In this document: positions 1-9,567 of the stretch, piece by piece
How positions within the stretch are numbered: position 1 is the stretch's first letter
Layout of the letters: each line of letters opens with the position of its first letter
From: UBA8752 sp002336475
Lineage (GTDB): Bacteria; Bacteroidota; Bacteroidia; Flavobacteriales_D; Sanyastnellaceae
Length of the DNA stretch: 64,000 nucleotides
Reading direction: 5' to 3'
Assembly (NCBI GenBank): GCA_943846755.1
Contig: OX044365.1
Location: forward strand, 1,488,001-1,552,000
Position numbers and translations under genes: made by a program
Notes under the pieces: model-generated
What the model was told of the DNA's origin: nothing
Databases searched by the model: none
The model's input: only the letters and a program-made list of their open reading frames with translations

Positions 1-2752
1 TGATGCGTCCAGGTGCGGGGTCGTATGATATGTCCCTGGGCACCACGAACTCGAACTCAAATACGCCGCCTTCTGCAGTCACAGCGCCCGCATGGATGCG
101 GTTGCGCCATTCGCTGTAGGATACGCCGGCGCTGCCGCCATCGTTGTTGAGCGTGGTCACCAAAGACTTCTGATCGTACACGGTGGGATACACGTAACCG
201 TTGAAATCGGTCAGCACATTGCCCCCCGCATCTGACACATAACCTCTGACCACAACATGCTCCAAAGCGCTGAGGGTGTCTGCCCAAGCGTCGATGGGTA
301 CGCCATTGACTTCACTGGTTCTGACTTGCATGCTTGGCGTGGCCAGGGTGAGGGCTACATCGCCCAGCAAAGTGAAGTTCCGCTTGTTGGAAGACGCCCC
401 GGAAGAAGGGTGGTTTTTTGTTCTGCGCAGGATGTCCCCCAGCCGCTGACGCTCTCCCGGAGGTGCATCGAAGGCCACAGCGAAAAAGGCGGTATTTAGC
501 TGCTCATTGGCAAAACTGTACACCACCCGGGTGGTGGTCATCATGGCGATCGCGCCCCCATTTGGGTTCATCACCATCATCTCCCCCGCCGTCTCCAATT
601 CGGGATCGTCAAAACGGGCCAACTCGCAGGTGGCCGTGAAAAACAACGGCATGCGGTCCAGGTTGTCCCAAGCACCAATGGTTGAGGTGTTGAGCACCCT
701 TTCATGCGCCCAACCACGTTCCCCGCCATGGCCGATGTAATTGATCAACAGGGCACCTTCGCGTACCTGCCTGTCAATTGCCATTTCAACTTCTGGATAG
801 CGCTCTCCACCCGGTGTCGCCACTTGAGGGTAGGCATCCATAAAAATCCGCTTGAGGTCAAAGGCGCCATGTCCTTCTTCCAGGCCTTCAGCATGGCCGA
901 TGCTGTAAACGGTGTGTCCCGTTTCAGTGGCGCCGCTGTTGCCGTCAAAGTCGTCGGCCACAAAGCAAACCCGGTTGCGCCACGGTCCATAGGGATTGCC
1001 CTCTTCAGATCCTGGCAGCCCAGCGGTGAGGCAGGCCGCCCCATCGGGATCGGGATTGCCACCTAAATAGGCAGAAACTTTGCCTACAGCATCCCAAGCT
1101 TCTGACAATGTGCTGGCTGGGATCCGGCCTACGCCTATGGCCAAAGTGTCGGTCAAACGTTCGGATGCCGTGCCCGACAGAAAGCCGAAGTAATCGTCGG
1201 TGACATAGCTCTGGGTCGGCGTGTGGCTTTGGGCACTTTGAAACGAAACCAGCAGGTTGCCGTTTCTCGGCAAGTTGCGGTTGAGATAGGTGCCGTCGCC
1301 AAACAATTGCAAGTACCTCGGCTGCAAAGTGGGATTGCCTTCAGCACGGTCATAGAGCATCTTCATGAGCATTTTGAATGCCGTAGGATCAACCCTTCCA
1401 GAACTGAAACAATCGTAGATGAAGGAAGGCTCCAGCACCGCAACACTTAACCCTTCTGCAAAATGAATGGCCGCCAAACTGTCCGCCGCCTCGCGCAAAG
1501 CTGGAGGCGTAATCACCACCAAGTCTACCTGAGGAATACCGTGGACATCGGTGTTTTGCACCGGGCCGATCGGAGTGGGCGTGTAGAATCCAGAGCCCGT
1601 TCCGGCCCTGAATGACCGCACCTCATCGTAAGTGACCCTAAACCGGGCATTGCTGCCCTCCACCGCAAACGGGATGGAAATGGGCGACTGGGGATCGGTG
1701 ACGTCCCAAATGCGCTGAACCGATTGCGCTTCAGCCAGGGACCACTCTACAATTTGTCCTGGCAATGCAGCCTCAGCGCGCATGAACTCTTGCTGGGTGG
1801 AACCCGACATTGAAGCTTGTCGCGTCCCGATCAAGCGGATGTAGTCCAACCAGCCTTTGGCATCGGCCACTTGCGCGTCCAAGCTGATGCCCACCTGAAC
1901 CACTTCTGACGAAGGCAACCAATCCCAGTAACCACTGCCAACTTGGGCTTGCGGCGTGTGCGATTGAGCACCCGTAACTGACGGGGTAATGGTCCAGCTG
2001 CTGTCACCCAAGGACACCGTGTATGGGCTGACTGCTCCCACAGACCTGCCCATGAGTTTGACCTCGACCTGGGCAGTCTTGGCCACCACATCTGGCACCT
2101 GAAATGGAATGGTGTGCGTTGGGTTTTGGTCAAACACTTCACCAAAAAAGTTCCGTCCCGAACGGATGATTGTGCTTTGCTCCAATTCGTGAAACAAGTG
2201 GAAATCGGTCTCCACCAAAACGGTGTCAACATCACCGCTGAGGGTTGGCGCATTGGTCACCCGCACCGGGCTTGGGTCGTCAACCCGTAAATAATACCAA
2301 GCTGTGTCTGACCAGGGATTTAAAACGTGGCGCCATTTACCTGTGACACCGTCGAAATCCCACTGCTCTGGACCGTTGCCCAGAAAAATGAAGTGGTCGT
2401 TGCCGTCAAACTGGTTGTCGCCATCATCCACCATTTCGATGGGAACCGGCACCAAATCCAAGGGCCGGGGCTCGGCATTGTCTATCGGCAGCGCATCTCC
2501 ACCGTGACCGTACAGGTTGAGCTGGCCGGGGTTGACCTCTGCCGGATTCAAGCCGAGACTGGAGATCAAGTTGGCGTCGACCTTGTGAAAACCGGTCCGA
2601 ACAGTCGCCAGCTTCACCCATTGGCCTTCAGAAAGCGCACTGTGCTCCGGCCAATCATAGGTGAATTGCGCAAAAGCACCGGGGACAATGGAGCTCAAGA
2701 AACCTAAAACCAGGGTCAACCGTAAGAGGAAGTGACATGGCTTTGTTTCCAT
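1..2752 (-). CDS. porU: PorU, type IX secretion system sortase (C25 cysteine peptidase), 3' end outside window
   Basis: PorU is the outer-membrane-surface sortase that removes the C-terminal sorting domain of type IX cargo and attaches the cargo to the surface. The reading frame starts at an ATG at 2752 and stays open to the window edge (917 codons seen; family members are usually 1100-1300 residues, so the C-terminus is missing). A signal peptide covers residues 1-30 and ends in AFAQ. The N-terminal region has the family's LYGHGGDALP stretch. The C25 catalytic region is clear: His675 lies in IGHGGERG and Cys709 in TATCELARFDDP, followed by LLGDVALTLATP. It is divergent from a porP/sprF gene, and the gldJ-murF pair lies just beyond, as in other Flavobacteriia. 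Inference: active sortase, since both catalytic residues are present. Confidence 0.93.
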   Translation of the reverse strand, partial: METKPCHFLLRLTLVLGFLSSIVPGAFAQFTYDWPEHSALSEGQWVKLATVRTGFHKVDANLISSLGLNPAEVNPGQLNLYGHGGDALPIDNAEPRPLDLVPVPIEMVDDGDNQFDGNDHFIFLGNGPEQWDFDGVTGKWRHVLNPWSDTAWYYLRVDDPSPVRVTNAPTLSGDVDTVLVETDFHLFHELEQSTIIRSGRNFFGEVFDQNPTHTIPFQVPDVVAKTAQVEVKLMGRSVGAVSPYTVSLGDSSWTITPSVTGAQSHTPQAQVGSGYWDWLPSSEVVQVGISLDAQVADAKGWLDYIRLIGTRQASMSGSTQQEFMRAEAALPGQIVEWSLAEAQSVQRIWDVTDPQSPISIPFAVEGSNARFRVTYDEVRSFRAGTGSGFYTPTPIGPVQNTDVHGIPQVDLVVITPPALREAADSLAAIHFAEGLSVAVLEPSFIYDCFSSGRVDPTAFKMLMKMLYDRAEGNPTLQPRYLQLFGDGTYLNRNLPRNGNLLVSFQSAQSHTPTQSYVTDDYFGFLSGTASERLTDTLAIGVGRIPASTLSEAWDAVGKVSAYLGGNPDPDGAACLTAGLPGSEEGNPYGPWRNRVCFVADDFDGNSGATETGHTVYSIGHAEGLEEGHGAFDLKRIFMDAYPQVATPGGERYPEVEMAIDRQVREGALLINYIGHGGERGWAHERVLNTSTIGAWDNLDRMPLFFTATCELARFDDPELETAGEMMVMNPNGGAIAMMTTTRVVYSFANEQLNTAFFAVAFDAPPGERQRLGDILRRTKNHPSSGASSNKRNFTLLGDVALTLATPSMQVRTSEVNGVPIDAWADTLSALEHVVVRGYVSDAGGNVLTDFNGYVYPTVYDQKSLVTTLNNDGGSAGVSYSEWRNRIHAGAVTAEGGVFEFEFVVPRDISYDPAPGRI

Positions 2753-2928
2753 CAAAGGCAACGGTTTCTGTTGCTGCTTCGTTTGGGTCATGGGGGTGGT
2801 CGAAGATGCTTGCAAGGACAACGCTAAAAGAGCTCTGTTTGTTGCTTGAAAGCAAAGATGTTCGGCAATCCCCACAAGTTTGTAATTTTCACGATCTTAT
2901 ACACGAGACTTGTGTCTCAGGAAACTGC

Positions 2929-3960
2929 ATGGCCATGAAGCTCCAACAGCCCTTACACTCCGCGGCATCCCGCGTTTTTGGCCTCCCGGCCATTGCGCTC
3001 TTGATGGCGTGCCTTGGCACATTTGCTCCGGAAAAAGCATCGGCCCAAGACCCGGAATTCACTCAATTCTACTCAAACCCGGTCTATTTGAACCCCGCCT
3101 TTGCAGGTGCGGCAAGGTGTCCTCGGTTCGTCATGAATTACCGAAACCAGTGGCCGGCCATGAGTGGAAATTATGTGACTTCCGCAGCGGCCTATGACCA
3201 ACACATCCCCAGTATTTCTGGTGGACTTGGTTTCATTGTGATGAACGACCGCGCTGGACGCGGCACGCTGAGCACAACCCGAATCAGTGGCATCTACAGC
3301 TACCAGCAGGCGATTAGCCGCAAATTCTCCATTAAAGCTGGTTTCGAAGCCACTTATTTTCAGAAGGCCTTGGACTGGAGCCAGCTGACTTTTGGGGACA
3401 TGATTGACCCCCGAAAAGGGTTCATCTACGAGACGCAAGACCAACCAAGAGGCGGAAAAGTCAGTCAGGTTGACTTCAGCGCCGGCATTGTTGGATTCAG
3501 CAAAAAAGTATACTTCGGTTTCGCAGCTCACCACTTGAATGAGCCCAACGAAAGCCTTGTAGTGGGCGTCAGCCGCTTGCCCATGAAGCTCACCGCCCAC
3601 TTTGGGGCTTTGCTTCCGCTCGATGGCGATGCGCGCTATGCCAGTGCTTTCATCTCCCCCAACATCCTCTACCGCAGGCAGGGCGAATTCCAGCAACTCA
3701 ACTTTGGTGGTTATGTCAGCAAAGGCCCAATCGTAGGTGGCATTTGGTACCGCGGTATCCTCGGTACCCAATATCGCGACGCGTTTATCGTTACGTTGGG
3801 AGTACAATCCGATGTCATCAAGTTTGGCTACAGCTACGATGTGACCGTGTCTGACCTCACGCCTGCCACAGGCGGTTCGCATGAAGTCAGCATGTCTTTG
3901 AACTTCGACTGCCGTTCCAAACGGATCAAATTCCGCAGCCCACCCTGCCCGGGATTCTAA
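2929..3960 (+). CDS. PorP/SprF family type IX secretion membrane protein
   Basis: Outer-membrane beta-barrel protein of the PorP/SprF family, whose members anchor or help export particular type IX substrates. The open frame extends upstream, but the ATG at 2929 (or 2935) is preferred because it is followed at once by a signal peptide ending in KASAQ. The mature start, DPEFTQFYSNPVYLNPAFAG, is the family hallmark (a few residues in, an aromatic-rich plug before the barrel). The 343-residue length is normal. About 175 bases separate it from the divergent porU. It is followed after 34 bases by gldJ on the same strand and is probably co-transcribed with it. In many relatives porV sits next to porU; here a PorP-type gene holds that place. 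Substrate specificity cannot be read from the sequence. Confidence 0.88.
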   Translation: MAMKLQQPLHSAASRVFGLPAIALLMACLGTFAPEKASAQDPEFTQFYSNPVYLNPAFAGAARCPRFVMNYRNQWPAMSGNYVTSAAAYDQHIPSISGGLGFIVMNDRAGRGTLSTTRISGIYSYQQAISRKFSIKAGFEATYFQKALDWSQLTFGDMIDPRKGFIYETQDQPRGGKVSQVDFSAGIVGFSKKVYFGFAAHHLNEPNESLVVGVSRLPMKLTAHFGALLPLDGDARYASAFISPNILYRRQGEFQQLNFGGYVSKGPIVGGIWYRGILGTQYRDAFIVTLGVQSDVIKFGYSYDVTVSDLTPATGGSHEVSMSLNFDCRSKRIKFRSPPCPGF

Positions 3961-3994
3961 TACATTCCCTGCAAGGAAACTCATATAGAAAGCG

Positions 3995-5755
3995 ATGCAA
4001 AAGCTCCATTTCATCCTCCTGACTTCGATCACGGCACTTGCTGTGGCGGCGTTGTTCTCTTCCTGCCAAGGCAGTGCATCTGGCTCGACAGGCTGGGCCT
4101 ACAACGATGCTGAGAACGGCGGATTCCAACAACTCCCTTACATCGGTCAAGAAACAGGCCCCGGTCTTGTTTTCGTCGAGGGGGGAACCTTTACAATGGG
4201 TCAGGTCGAAGACGACCTCACAGGCGCATGGGACAACATTCCCCGCCGTGTAACGGTCAGCTCATTTTACATGGATGAGGTGGAAGTGACCAACTATTAC
4301 TGGCTCGAATACCTGTTCTGGTTGGACCGCGTCTACGGAGATGGATTTCCAGAAATTGTAGACCGCGCAAAGCCCGACACCTTGGTGTGGAGGGATCCCA
4401 GGGCTTACAACGAACCTTACGTCAACTACTACTTGCGTCACCCCGCATACAGAGACTACCCTGTTGTTGGCGTCTCATGGCTGCAGGCCAATGAGTTCTG
4501 CAAGTGGCGCACAGACCGGGTCAACGAGCAAATCATGGTCCGCGAAGGCTTCCTCGTTCACAACCCCACAGGGCAGGTAGACGACAGTTTCTTTAGCACA
4601 GAGGCCTATCTCGATGGCCAGTATGAAGAGGCTGCGAAAGCAGCTGACGGCATCCGGGACCTTCGCCCCAATGGTGTTGGCTACAGAAACGTGGCCATGA
4701 CCGATGGAATTTTGCTGCCTGACTACCGCCTTCCAACTGAAGCGGAGTGGGAATATGCTGCCCTGTCGCTCATCGGAAACAGCGGTGAAGAATTGATCAC
4801 GAGCCGTCGGACCTACCCTTGGGATGGTCACTATGTCCGCAACGACGATAGCCGCGGAAAGTATTACGGTGAAATCAACGCCAACTTTGTGCGTGCACGC
4901 GGTGACTACATGGGTGTGGCTGGCGCTTTGAATGACAACGCCGATGTTACCGCACCTGTTTATTCCTATGCTCCCAACGACTATGGCCTGTACAACATGG
5001 CTGGCAACGTCAGCGAGTGGGTCATGGACGTTTACCGTCCCGGAACGCATCAGGACGCTCAGGAGTTCCGCCCGTTCAGGGGAAATGTATTCTCCACGAA
5101 GCTTTTGGACAGCGAAGGCAATGTCAAAGACAAGCTGGACTATGTCCAATATGACGTCAGCAGCATTGAGGCCTACATAGAAGAGTACGAGGAAACTGCA
5201 GGCAACTCCTTGACGACTGAAGGTCAAAACCTCATCGACAACCTCAAGAGCAAGATTGAAAGTGCCAACGAGGATTTGAATGTGAAGCGTGACGAGGAGG
5301 CCATGACCAAAATGGACGAGGCCTTGGACTTGATTGAGGAGAGTGAGGCGCCTGCGGCTCCAGACCTGCGTAAGGCTTGGACGCAAAACATCATGGGAAT
5401 GCCCGGTGAAATGCGCTACCGCCAGGTCACCCTCGAAGAAAACCTCAACCGCCGCAACTATAAAGTGGCAGACAACATTGACTACCTCGACGGGGACTTG
5501 GAGAGCTCCATTACCTACGATCAGACGGAGTTGAGCGACCGCGACGACCTGGTGTACGACTATGGCGCCACTTCCTTGATCAACGACAACGTGCGTGTAT
5601 ACAAGGGAGGCAGCTGGAATGACCGGGCTTACTGGATCATTCCTGGGACCCGCCGCTTCTTAGAAGAAGACCAGAGCTCGGCCACCATTGGCTTCCGCTG
5701 CGCGATGACCCGCGTAGGCTCACCGAAAGGAAATATCATGGCTGGCGGCAAGTAA
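3995..5755 (+). CDS. gldJ: GldJ, gliding motility/type IX secretion lipoprotein
   Basis: GldJ is a lipoprotein with a formylglycine-generating-enzyme-like (FGE-sulfatase) fold. It is needed for gliding and type IX secretion and stabilises GldK. The 586-residue protein has a lipoprotein signal with Cys24 (FSSC). The FGE-type segments are FVEGGTFTMG near residue 55, VVGVSWLQANEFCKWR near 155, RLPTEAEWEYAA near 245, YGLYNMAGNVSEWV near 330, and a C-terminal VYKGGSWNDRAYW...GFRCAMTR. A long charged insertion (about residues 375-470) is typical of GldJ rather than of plain sulfatase-modifying enzymes. GldJ is preferred over GldK because of this insertion and because murF follows directly. Catalytic cysteines of true FGE are not obvious, so a structural role is likely. 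A strong hairpin terminator follows. Confidence 0.92.
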   Translation: MQKLHFILLTSITALAVAALFSSCQGSASGSTGWAYNDAENGGFQQLPYIGQETGPGLVFVEGGTFTMGQVEDDLTGAWDNIPRRVTVSSFYMDEVEVTNYYWLEYLFWLDRVYGDGFPEIVDRAKPDTLVWRDPRAYNEPYVNYYLRHPAYRDYPVVGVSWLQANEFCKWRTDRVNEQIMVREGFLVHNPTGQVDDSFFSTEAYLDGQYEEAAKAADGIRDLRPNGVGYRNVAMTDGILLPDYRLPTEAEWEYAALSLIGNSGEELITSRRTYPWDGHYVRNDDSRGKYYGEINANFVRARGDYMGVAGALNDNADVTAPVYSYAPNDYGLYNMAGNVSEWVMDVYRPGTHQDAQEFRPFRGNVFSTKLLDSEGNVKDKLDYVQYDVSSIEAYIEEYEETAGNSLTTEGQNLIDNLKSKIESANEDLNVKRDEEAMTKMDEALDLIEESEAPAAPDLRKAWTQNIMGMPGEMRYRQVTLEENLNRRNYKVADNIDYLDGDLESSITYDQTELSDRDDLVYDYGATSLINDNVRVYKGGSWNDRAYWIIPGTRRFLEEDQSSATIGFRCAMTRVGSPKGNIMAGGK

Positions 5756-5776
5756 GCACCAACCATTGTTCATTCC

Positions 5777-5820
5777 GAACCCCGCTTGGCCTCAGGACCA
5801 AGCGGGGTTCGCTGTTTCTT
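5777..5820 (+). terminator. Rho-independent terminator after gldJ
   Basis: A perfect 13-base inverted repeat, gaaccccgcttgg (5777-5789) and ccaagcggggttc (5798-5810), with an 8-base loop and a moderately T-rich tail (5811-5820). It lies 21 bases after the gldJ stop and only 7 bases before the murF start, so it separates the porP-gldJ unit from murF or lets only part of transcription through. Confidence 0.8.
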
Positions 5821-5826
5821 GCCACC

Positions 5827-7143
5827 ATGGAAGGCGCAACGCCACAACAACTTCTTTCGCTCTTCGATCGCTCGAAAGGCGTCACCACGGACTCCAGAAA
5901 ATGTGGTCCCGGATTGCTGTATATCGCTTTGAAAGGAGAGCGGTTCGATGGAAATGAGTTTGCCCACGAAGCCATAGCCAAAGGATGCATCGCTGCTGTC
6001 GTTGACGACCCTGCTCTGCATGGCGACGGCATTGTGTCGGTGGAAAATGGTCTGATGGCGCTGCAACAGCTGGCCCGGGAGCACAGGCGTCGGTTCAAAG
6101 CCCCTGTATTTGGCCTGACAGGAAGCAACGGTAAAACCACAACCAAAGAGCTCATCAAAGCCGTGCTCAGCGAGGAATTGAAGGTTCATGCCACCCATGG
6201 CAACTTGAACAACCACATCGGTGTGCCCTTGACCTTGCTTTCCATTCCTGTGGACACCGAATTTGCCCTTGTGGAAATGGGGGCCAATCACCAAGGTGAA
6301 ATTGCGGATTTGTGCCAGATTGCCCAACCCACCTGCGGGATGATCACCAACGTTGGGCTCGCTCACCTCGAAGGTTTCGGAGGTATTGAAGGCGTCAAAA
6401 AAGGCAAGCAAGAGCTGTTTCGCTGGCTGGCTTCTGACGGGGGAACTGCTTTGGTCAATGCGTCTGATGGTGACCTTATGGCCCTGGCTGCGCTCAAAGG
6501 GCTGGCGACCGTTCCTTATGGCACTGAGGACGCTCCTCCACACGCATGGCGCAACGGAATTTCTGTAGACGCCCCCGTGCAGTGGACAAGCGAACCCGGG
6601 CATTCGCCCGGACCATGGCATTCAGATATGGATGGACTGAACGTCCAGCTGCACGGTGCGCATCAATTACAAAACATACAGGCGGCCATTGCTGTGGGCG
6701 TGCATTTTGGAGTCGCCCCGGCCAGCATCAATTCCGCCCTGCTGGCATTCCTGCCGGTAGACCAACGGGGTGAAACGGTTGAAACATCGCGCAACACAGT
6801 CATTGTCGACTGCTACAATGCCAACCCGAGTTCTGTGGAATCCACCTTGAGGGCATTTGCAGCAGGGCAACACCCGCATCCATTGGCCATTCTAGGGGAC
6901 ATGAAAGAGTTGGGTGATCATGCCGCCGAAGGGCACCAACTTGTTCGAAATGTGGCGCGAGAATGCGGCATCGAATGTTGGGTTGTCGGAACCGACTTTG
7001 CTGCCCATGCGCCCGGTGACCGAACCTTTGCCCTCATGGACGGCCTCAGGCATGCCCTCGAGGCAGATGCGTTTTCTGGCCGGACTGTATTGCTCAAGGG
7101 ATCGCGCAGCATGAAAATGGAGGACCTCGTCTCGGTTCTCTAA
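5827..7143 (+). CDS. murF: MurF, UDP-MurNAc-tripeptide:D-Ala-D-Ala ligase
   Basis: MurF adds D-alanyl-D-alanine to the UDP-MurNAc tripeptide, the last cytoplasmic step of peptidoglycan precursor synthesis. The 438-residue protein has the three Mur ligase parts in order. The N-terminal uracil-binding domain contains TTDSRKCGPG. The central ATPase domain has the P-loop TGSNGKTTTKE (about residue 98), then MGANHQGEI and NVGLAHLEGFGG. The C-terminal domain contains DCYNANPSS and ILGDMKELG. The ATG at 5827 gives the usual length. The placement after gldJ is a common Flavobacteriia arrangement. Nothing in the sequence suggests loss of function. Confidence 0.97.
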   Translation: MEGATPQQLLSLFDRSKGVTTDSRKCGPGLLYIALKGERFDGNEFAHEAIAKGCIAAVVDDPALHGDGIVSVENGLMALQQLAREHRRRFKAPVFGLTGSNGKTTTKELIKAVLSEELKVHATHGNLNNHIGVPLTLLSIPVDTEFALVEMGANHQGEIADLCQIAQPTCGMITNVGLAHLEGFGGIEGVKKGKQELFRWLASDGGTALVNASDGDLMALAALKGLATVPYGTEDAPPHAWRNGISVDAPVQWTSEPGHSPGPWHSDMDGLNVQLHGAHQLQNIQAAIAVGVHFGVAPASINSALLAFLPVDQRGETVETSRNTVIVDCYNANPSSVESTLRAFAAGQHPHPLAILGDMKELGDHAAEGHQLVRNVARECGIECWVVGTDFAAHAPGDRTFALMDGLRHALEADAFSGRTVLLKGSRSMKMEDLVSVL

Positions 7144-7170
7144 AGGACCAAAACCGCGGTGCATGCGGTG

Positions 7171-7178
7171 TATCTTTC
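7171..7178 (+). promoter_or_regulatory. Possible -7 promoter element before tyrS
   Basis: TATCTTTC resembles the Bacteroidota -7 element TAnnTTTG and lies only 7 bases before the preferred tyrS ATG. If it is used, the transcript would be nearly leaderless. No clear -33 element was found. Confidence 0.3.
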
Positions 7179-7185
7179 GCGCCCT

Positions 7186-8463
7186 ATGGATTTCATTGCC
7201 GAATTGAAGTGGCGCGGGCTTCTGCACGACGCTATGCCTGGCCTCGAGGAGCAGCTCGCCAAGGAGCAAACAACGGGCTATGTTGGTTTCGACCCGACCG
7301 CAGACTCCCTGCACATCGGCAACCTTGTACCGGTGATGCTGTTGGTTCACCTGCAGCGCGCCGGGCACCGTCCAGTCGCCCTTGTAGGCGGCGCCACTGG
7401 CATGGTGGGGGACCCCAGCGGAAAGACTGCCGAACGGCAATTCCTTGACGCCGACACCTTGCAGCACAACCTTTCCTGTCAACGTGCCCAGCTCGAGCGC
7501 TTCCTCGACTTTGAAGGCCCTTCGGCAGCGCGCGTGGTCAACAACTTTGATTGGTTCAAGGACTTGGGTTTCCTGGACTTTATCCGAGACGTTGGCAAGC
7601 ACATCACCGTCAACTACATGATGGCCAAAGATTCTGTGAAGAACCGGCTTGAGAGTGGCATGAGCTTTACAGAATTCAGTTACCAACTGGTTCAAGGCTA
7701 TGACTTCTACCACCTGTGGAAGGAGATGAACTGCATGCTGCAAATGGGAGGCAGCGACCAATGGGGCAACATGACCACCGGAACAGAACTCATTCGGAGA
7801 AAAGGTCAAGGCCATGCATTTGCGCTGACAGCGCCCCTCATTACCAAGTCAGACGGGACCAAGTTTGGCAAGAGCGAGGGAGGCAACGTCTGGATTGACA
7901 AGGCGCGCACCAGTGCCTATAAGTTTTATCAATATTGGATCAATGCAGCCGATGAAGACGCTGCGCGGTACATCCGGATCTTCACGCTGCTTGAAAAAGA
8001 GCGCATCGAAGAAATAGAGGCCGCCCATGCAGAAAATCCAGGGGCACGCCTCCTCCAGAAGGAATTGGCCGCTGATGTGACCCGTCGCATCCACGGAGAA
8101 GAAGACCTGCAAACCGCATTGGCGGCAACAGCGCTGCTGTTTGGCAAGAGCACCGAAGACGACCTTCGCGCCTTGCCTGAAGCCGAGCTACTCAGCGTAT
8201 TTGAAGGTGTTCCTCAAAGGGAGGTGTCCAGAGACGATTTGGCTGCAGGCATCGGCATCATTGACCTGCTTGCAGGAGGCGATGCGCCTTTCCTCGCCAG
8301 CAGTGGTGAAGCCCGTCGTGCACTAAAGGAAAACTCGGTGAGTGTCAACCGAAACAAGGTGGACCAAAACAAAGTTGTTGGCCCCGAAGACTGCGTGGGC
8401 AGCGGCATCGTCTTGCTCCAGCGCGGAAAGAAAAACTATTACCTGGTTCGGGCAGTAGGCTAA
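7186..8463 (+). CDS. tyrS: TyrS, tyrosyl-tRNA synthetase
   Basis: Charges tRNA-Tyr with tyrosine. The class I signature HIGN is at residues 43-46 and the KMSKS-type loop is KFGKS at about 226-230. The tyrosine pocket includes YQLVQGYDFYHLW and MGGSDQWGN. A C-terminal S4-type RNA-binding region contains ALKENSVSVNRNKV. The ATG at 7186 gives 425 residues, the family norm; an upstream ATG in frame adds nine residues with no family match. It follows murF by about 40 bases on the same strand and converges with a permease gene. Confidence 0.97.
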   Translation: MDFIAELKWRGLLHDAMPGLEEQLAKEQTTGYVGFDPTADSLHIGNLVPVMLLVHLQRAGHRPVALVGGATGMVGDPSGKTAERQFLDADTLQHNLSCQRAQLERFLDFEGPSAARVVNNFDWFKDLGFLDFIRDVGKHITVNYMMAKDSVKNRLESGMSFTEFSYQLVQGYDFYHLWKEMNCMLQMGGSDQWGNMTTGTELIRRKGQGHAFALTAPLITKSDGTKFGKSEGGNVWIDKARTSAYKFYQYWINAADEDAARYIRIFTLLEKERIEEIEAAHAENPGARLLQKELAADVTRRIHGEEDLQTALAATALLFGKSTEDDLRALPEAELLSVFEGVPQREVSRDDLAAGIGIIDLLAGGDAPFLASSGEARRALKENSVSVNRNKVDQNKVVGPEDCVGSGIVLLQRGKKNYYLVRAVG

Positions 8464-8470
8464 CGCCCCT

Positions 8471-9520
8471 TCAACCAAATAGGGAGGCCAATTCTCGTCC
8501 TTCCACCAAATACAGGAGGACCACCAGCAGCACGCTGATGACCAAGCCCAAGGTCGCCTTTCCAAGGTCGCCGAGCACCATGGGCCACAACTTGGTGCGG
8601 TCGAGCTCATTCAAACGCAGGCGAAGGGCCACCTCACGTCCCGCCAACATTCCGAGGAATACCCAAGTTGTGCTCATGGGCACCTTGGCGCCGATGCCGA
8701 ACGCATCAAACTTGAAGGTCAGCAGGACCAGTCCATAGAAGAGGTCAATGAAGGTGGCTGATCGAATGTCTGCTGTATTGGTCTTTACCCGCACAATCTT
8801 TTGGATCTCTCCGCCCCTCTGGTAAAAGATGTAGCCGAGCATGCCCACCAAGACCAACAAGGCAAACACAAACTTCCACAGCGCTACATCGGCGGGGTCG
8901 CCCAAATAAACGAGGATGTTGACCAAGTCTTGGGTCAACCATTGGCTCCACAAGAAACCTGTTGCGAGCCATTGCGTCACGGTCCAGAACCGTTTGGAGC
9001 GCATGATTCCACGGTCCTCTGCCATCGGATTTCGGAGGAAATAACGCTCGGTAAGCCTGCTTAAAGCCACAAAAGCCAGAATGGCAAAAATGAACGCAAC
9101 TCCGTAGCCTCCGAGGCTCTTGATGAGCATTTTGGGCAATGCTTTGGGCGCAAAGAAGGTCAACACCAAAAAGGTGGTACTCACCGGAATTCCCAATCTT
9201 GTAATGGCAAGTAACGCCAAGGGTGGCAGGACATACCAGATGCTAATTGTCGGGAAATCAATGGGCTTGTCGGGATCCTGAAACAAGCCTGCATACTTGC
9301 CAAAGGTGAGGTCTCCCCCGCGGCCTCCGAGGTACTCTCCTAGCCCGAAGTATCCCATGGTCACAACGACGGCCATGATGCCTCCCGCATAGATCCACAG
9401 CAACCACCAAGGCTTGTCCTCATTGGACGTCAAAAAAGTACCCAACGTCTGGATGCTGTCGTTTCCAACCACCGAATAGGCGGCCAGCGTGAACCCCAGC
9501 AAGGCAATGGCGGATTCCAT
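8471..9520 (-). CDS. PiT/PHO4-like membrane permease
   Basis: Integral membrane protein of 349 residues with about nine hydrophobic segments. It has two related motifs with inverted placement in the family: GNDSIQTLGTFL near the N-terminus and VPMSTTWVFLGMLAGRE near the C-terminus, plus a central IPVSTTFLVLTFF. These resemble the GxND and STTH signatures of inorganic phosphate transporters (PHO4/PiT), but it lacks the full canonical GANDVANA stretch. The call therefore rests on partial similarity and the substrate is not certain. It runs convergent to tyrS, with only 7 bases between the stop codons. Another phosphate-type transporter (Na/Pi plus PhoU) lies about 2 kb away. Confidence 0.55.
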   Translation of the reverse strand: MESAIALLGFTLAAYSVVGNDSIQTLGTFLTSNEDKPWWLLWIYAGGIMAVVVTMGYFGLGEYLGGRGGDLTFGKYAGLFQDPDKPIDFPTISIWYVLPPLALLAITRLGIPVSTTFLVLTFFAPKALPKMLIKSLGGYGVAFIFAILAFVALSRLTERYFLRNPMAEDRGIMRSKRFWTVTQWLATGFLWSQWLTQDLVNILVYLGDPADVALWKFVFALLVLVGMLGYIFYQRGGEIQKIVRVKTNTADIRSATFIDLFYGLVLLTFKFDAFGIGAKVPMSTTWVFLGMLAGREVALRLRLNELDRTKLWPMVLGDLGKATLGLVISVLLVVLLYLVEGRELASLFG

Positions 9521-9567
9521 GGTGGCGCGAAGCTAGGTGTCGACTTGATGCCTGCCAAAGGATGGAT

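Noticed and set aside
2753..2928. Promoters in the porU/porP divergent gap
   Set aside because: Several TTTG and TATA-like words are present but none gives a convincing -33/-7 pair.
3073..4032. 319-codon frame opposite the porP/sprF gene
   Set aside because: Mirror of a well-recognised family gene; no supporting motif.
6892..7815. 307-codon frame opposite murF and tyrS
   Set aside because: Spans two real genes in antisense and shows no start context or family match.
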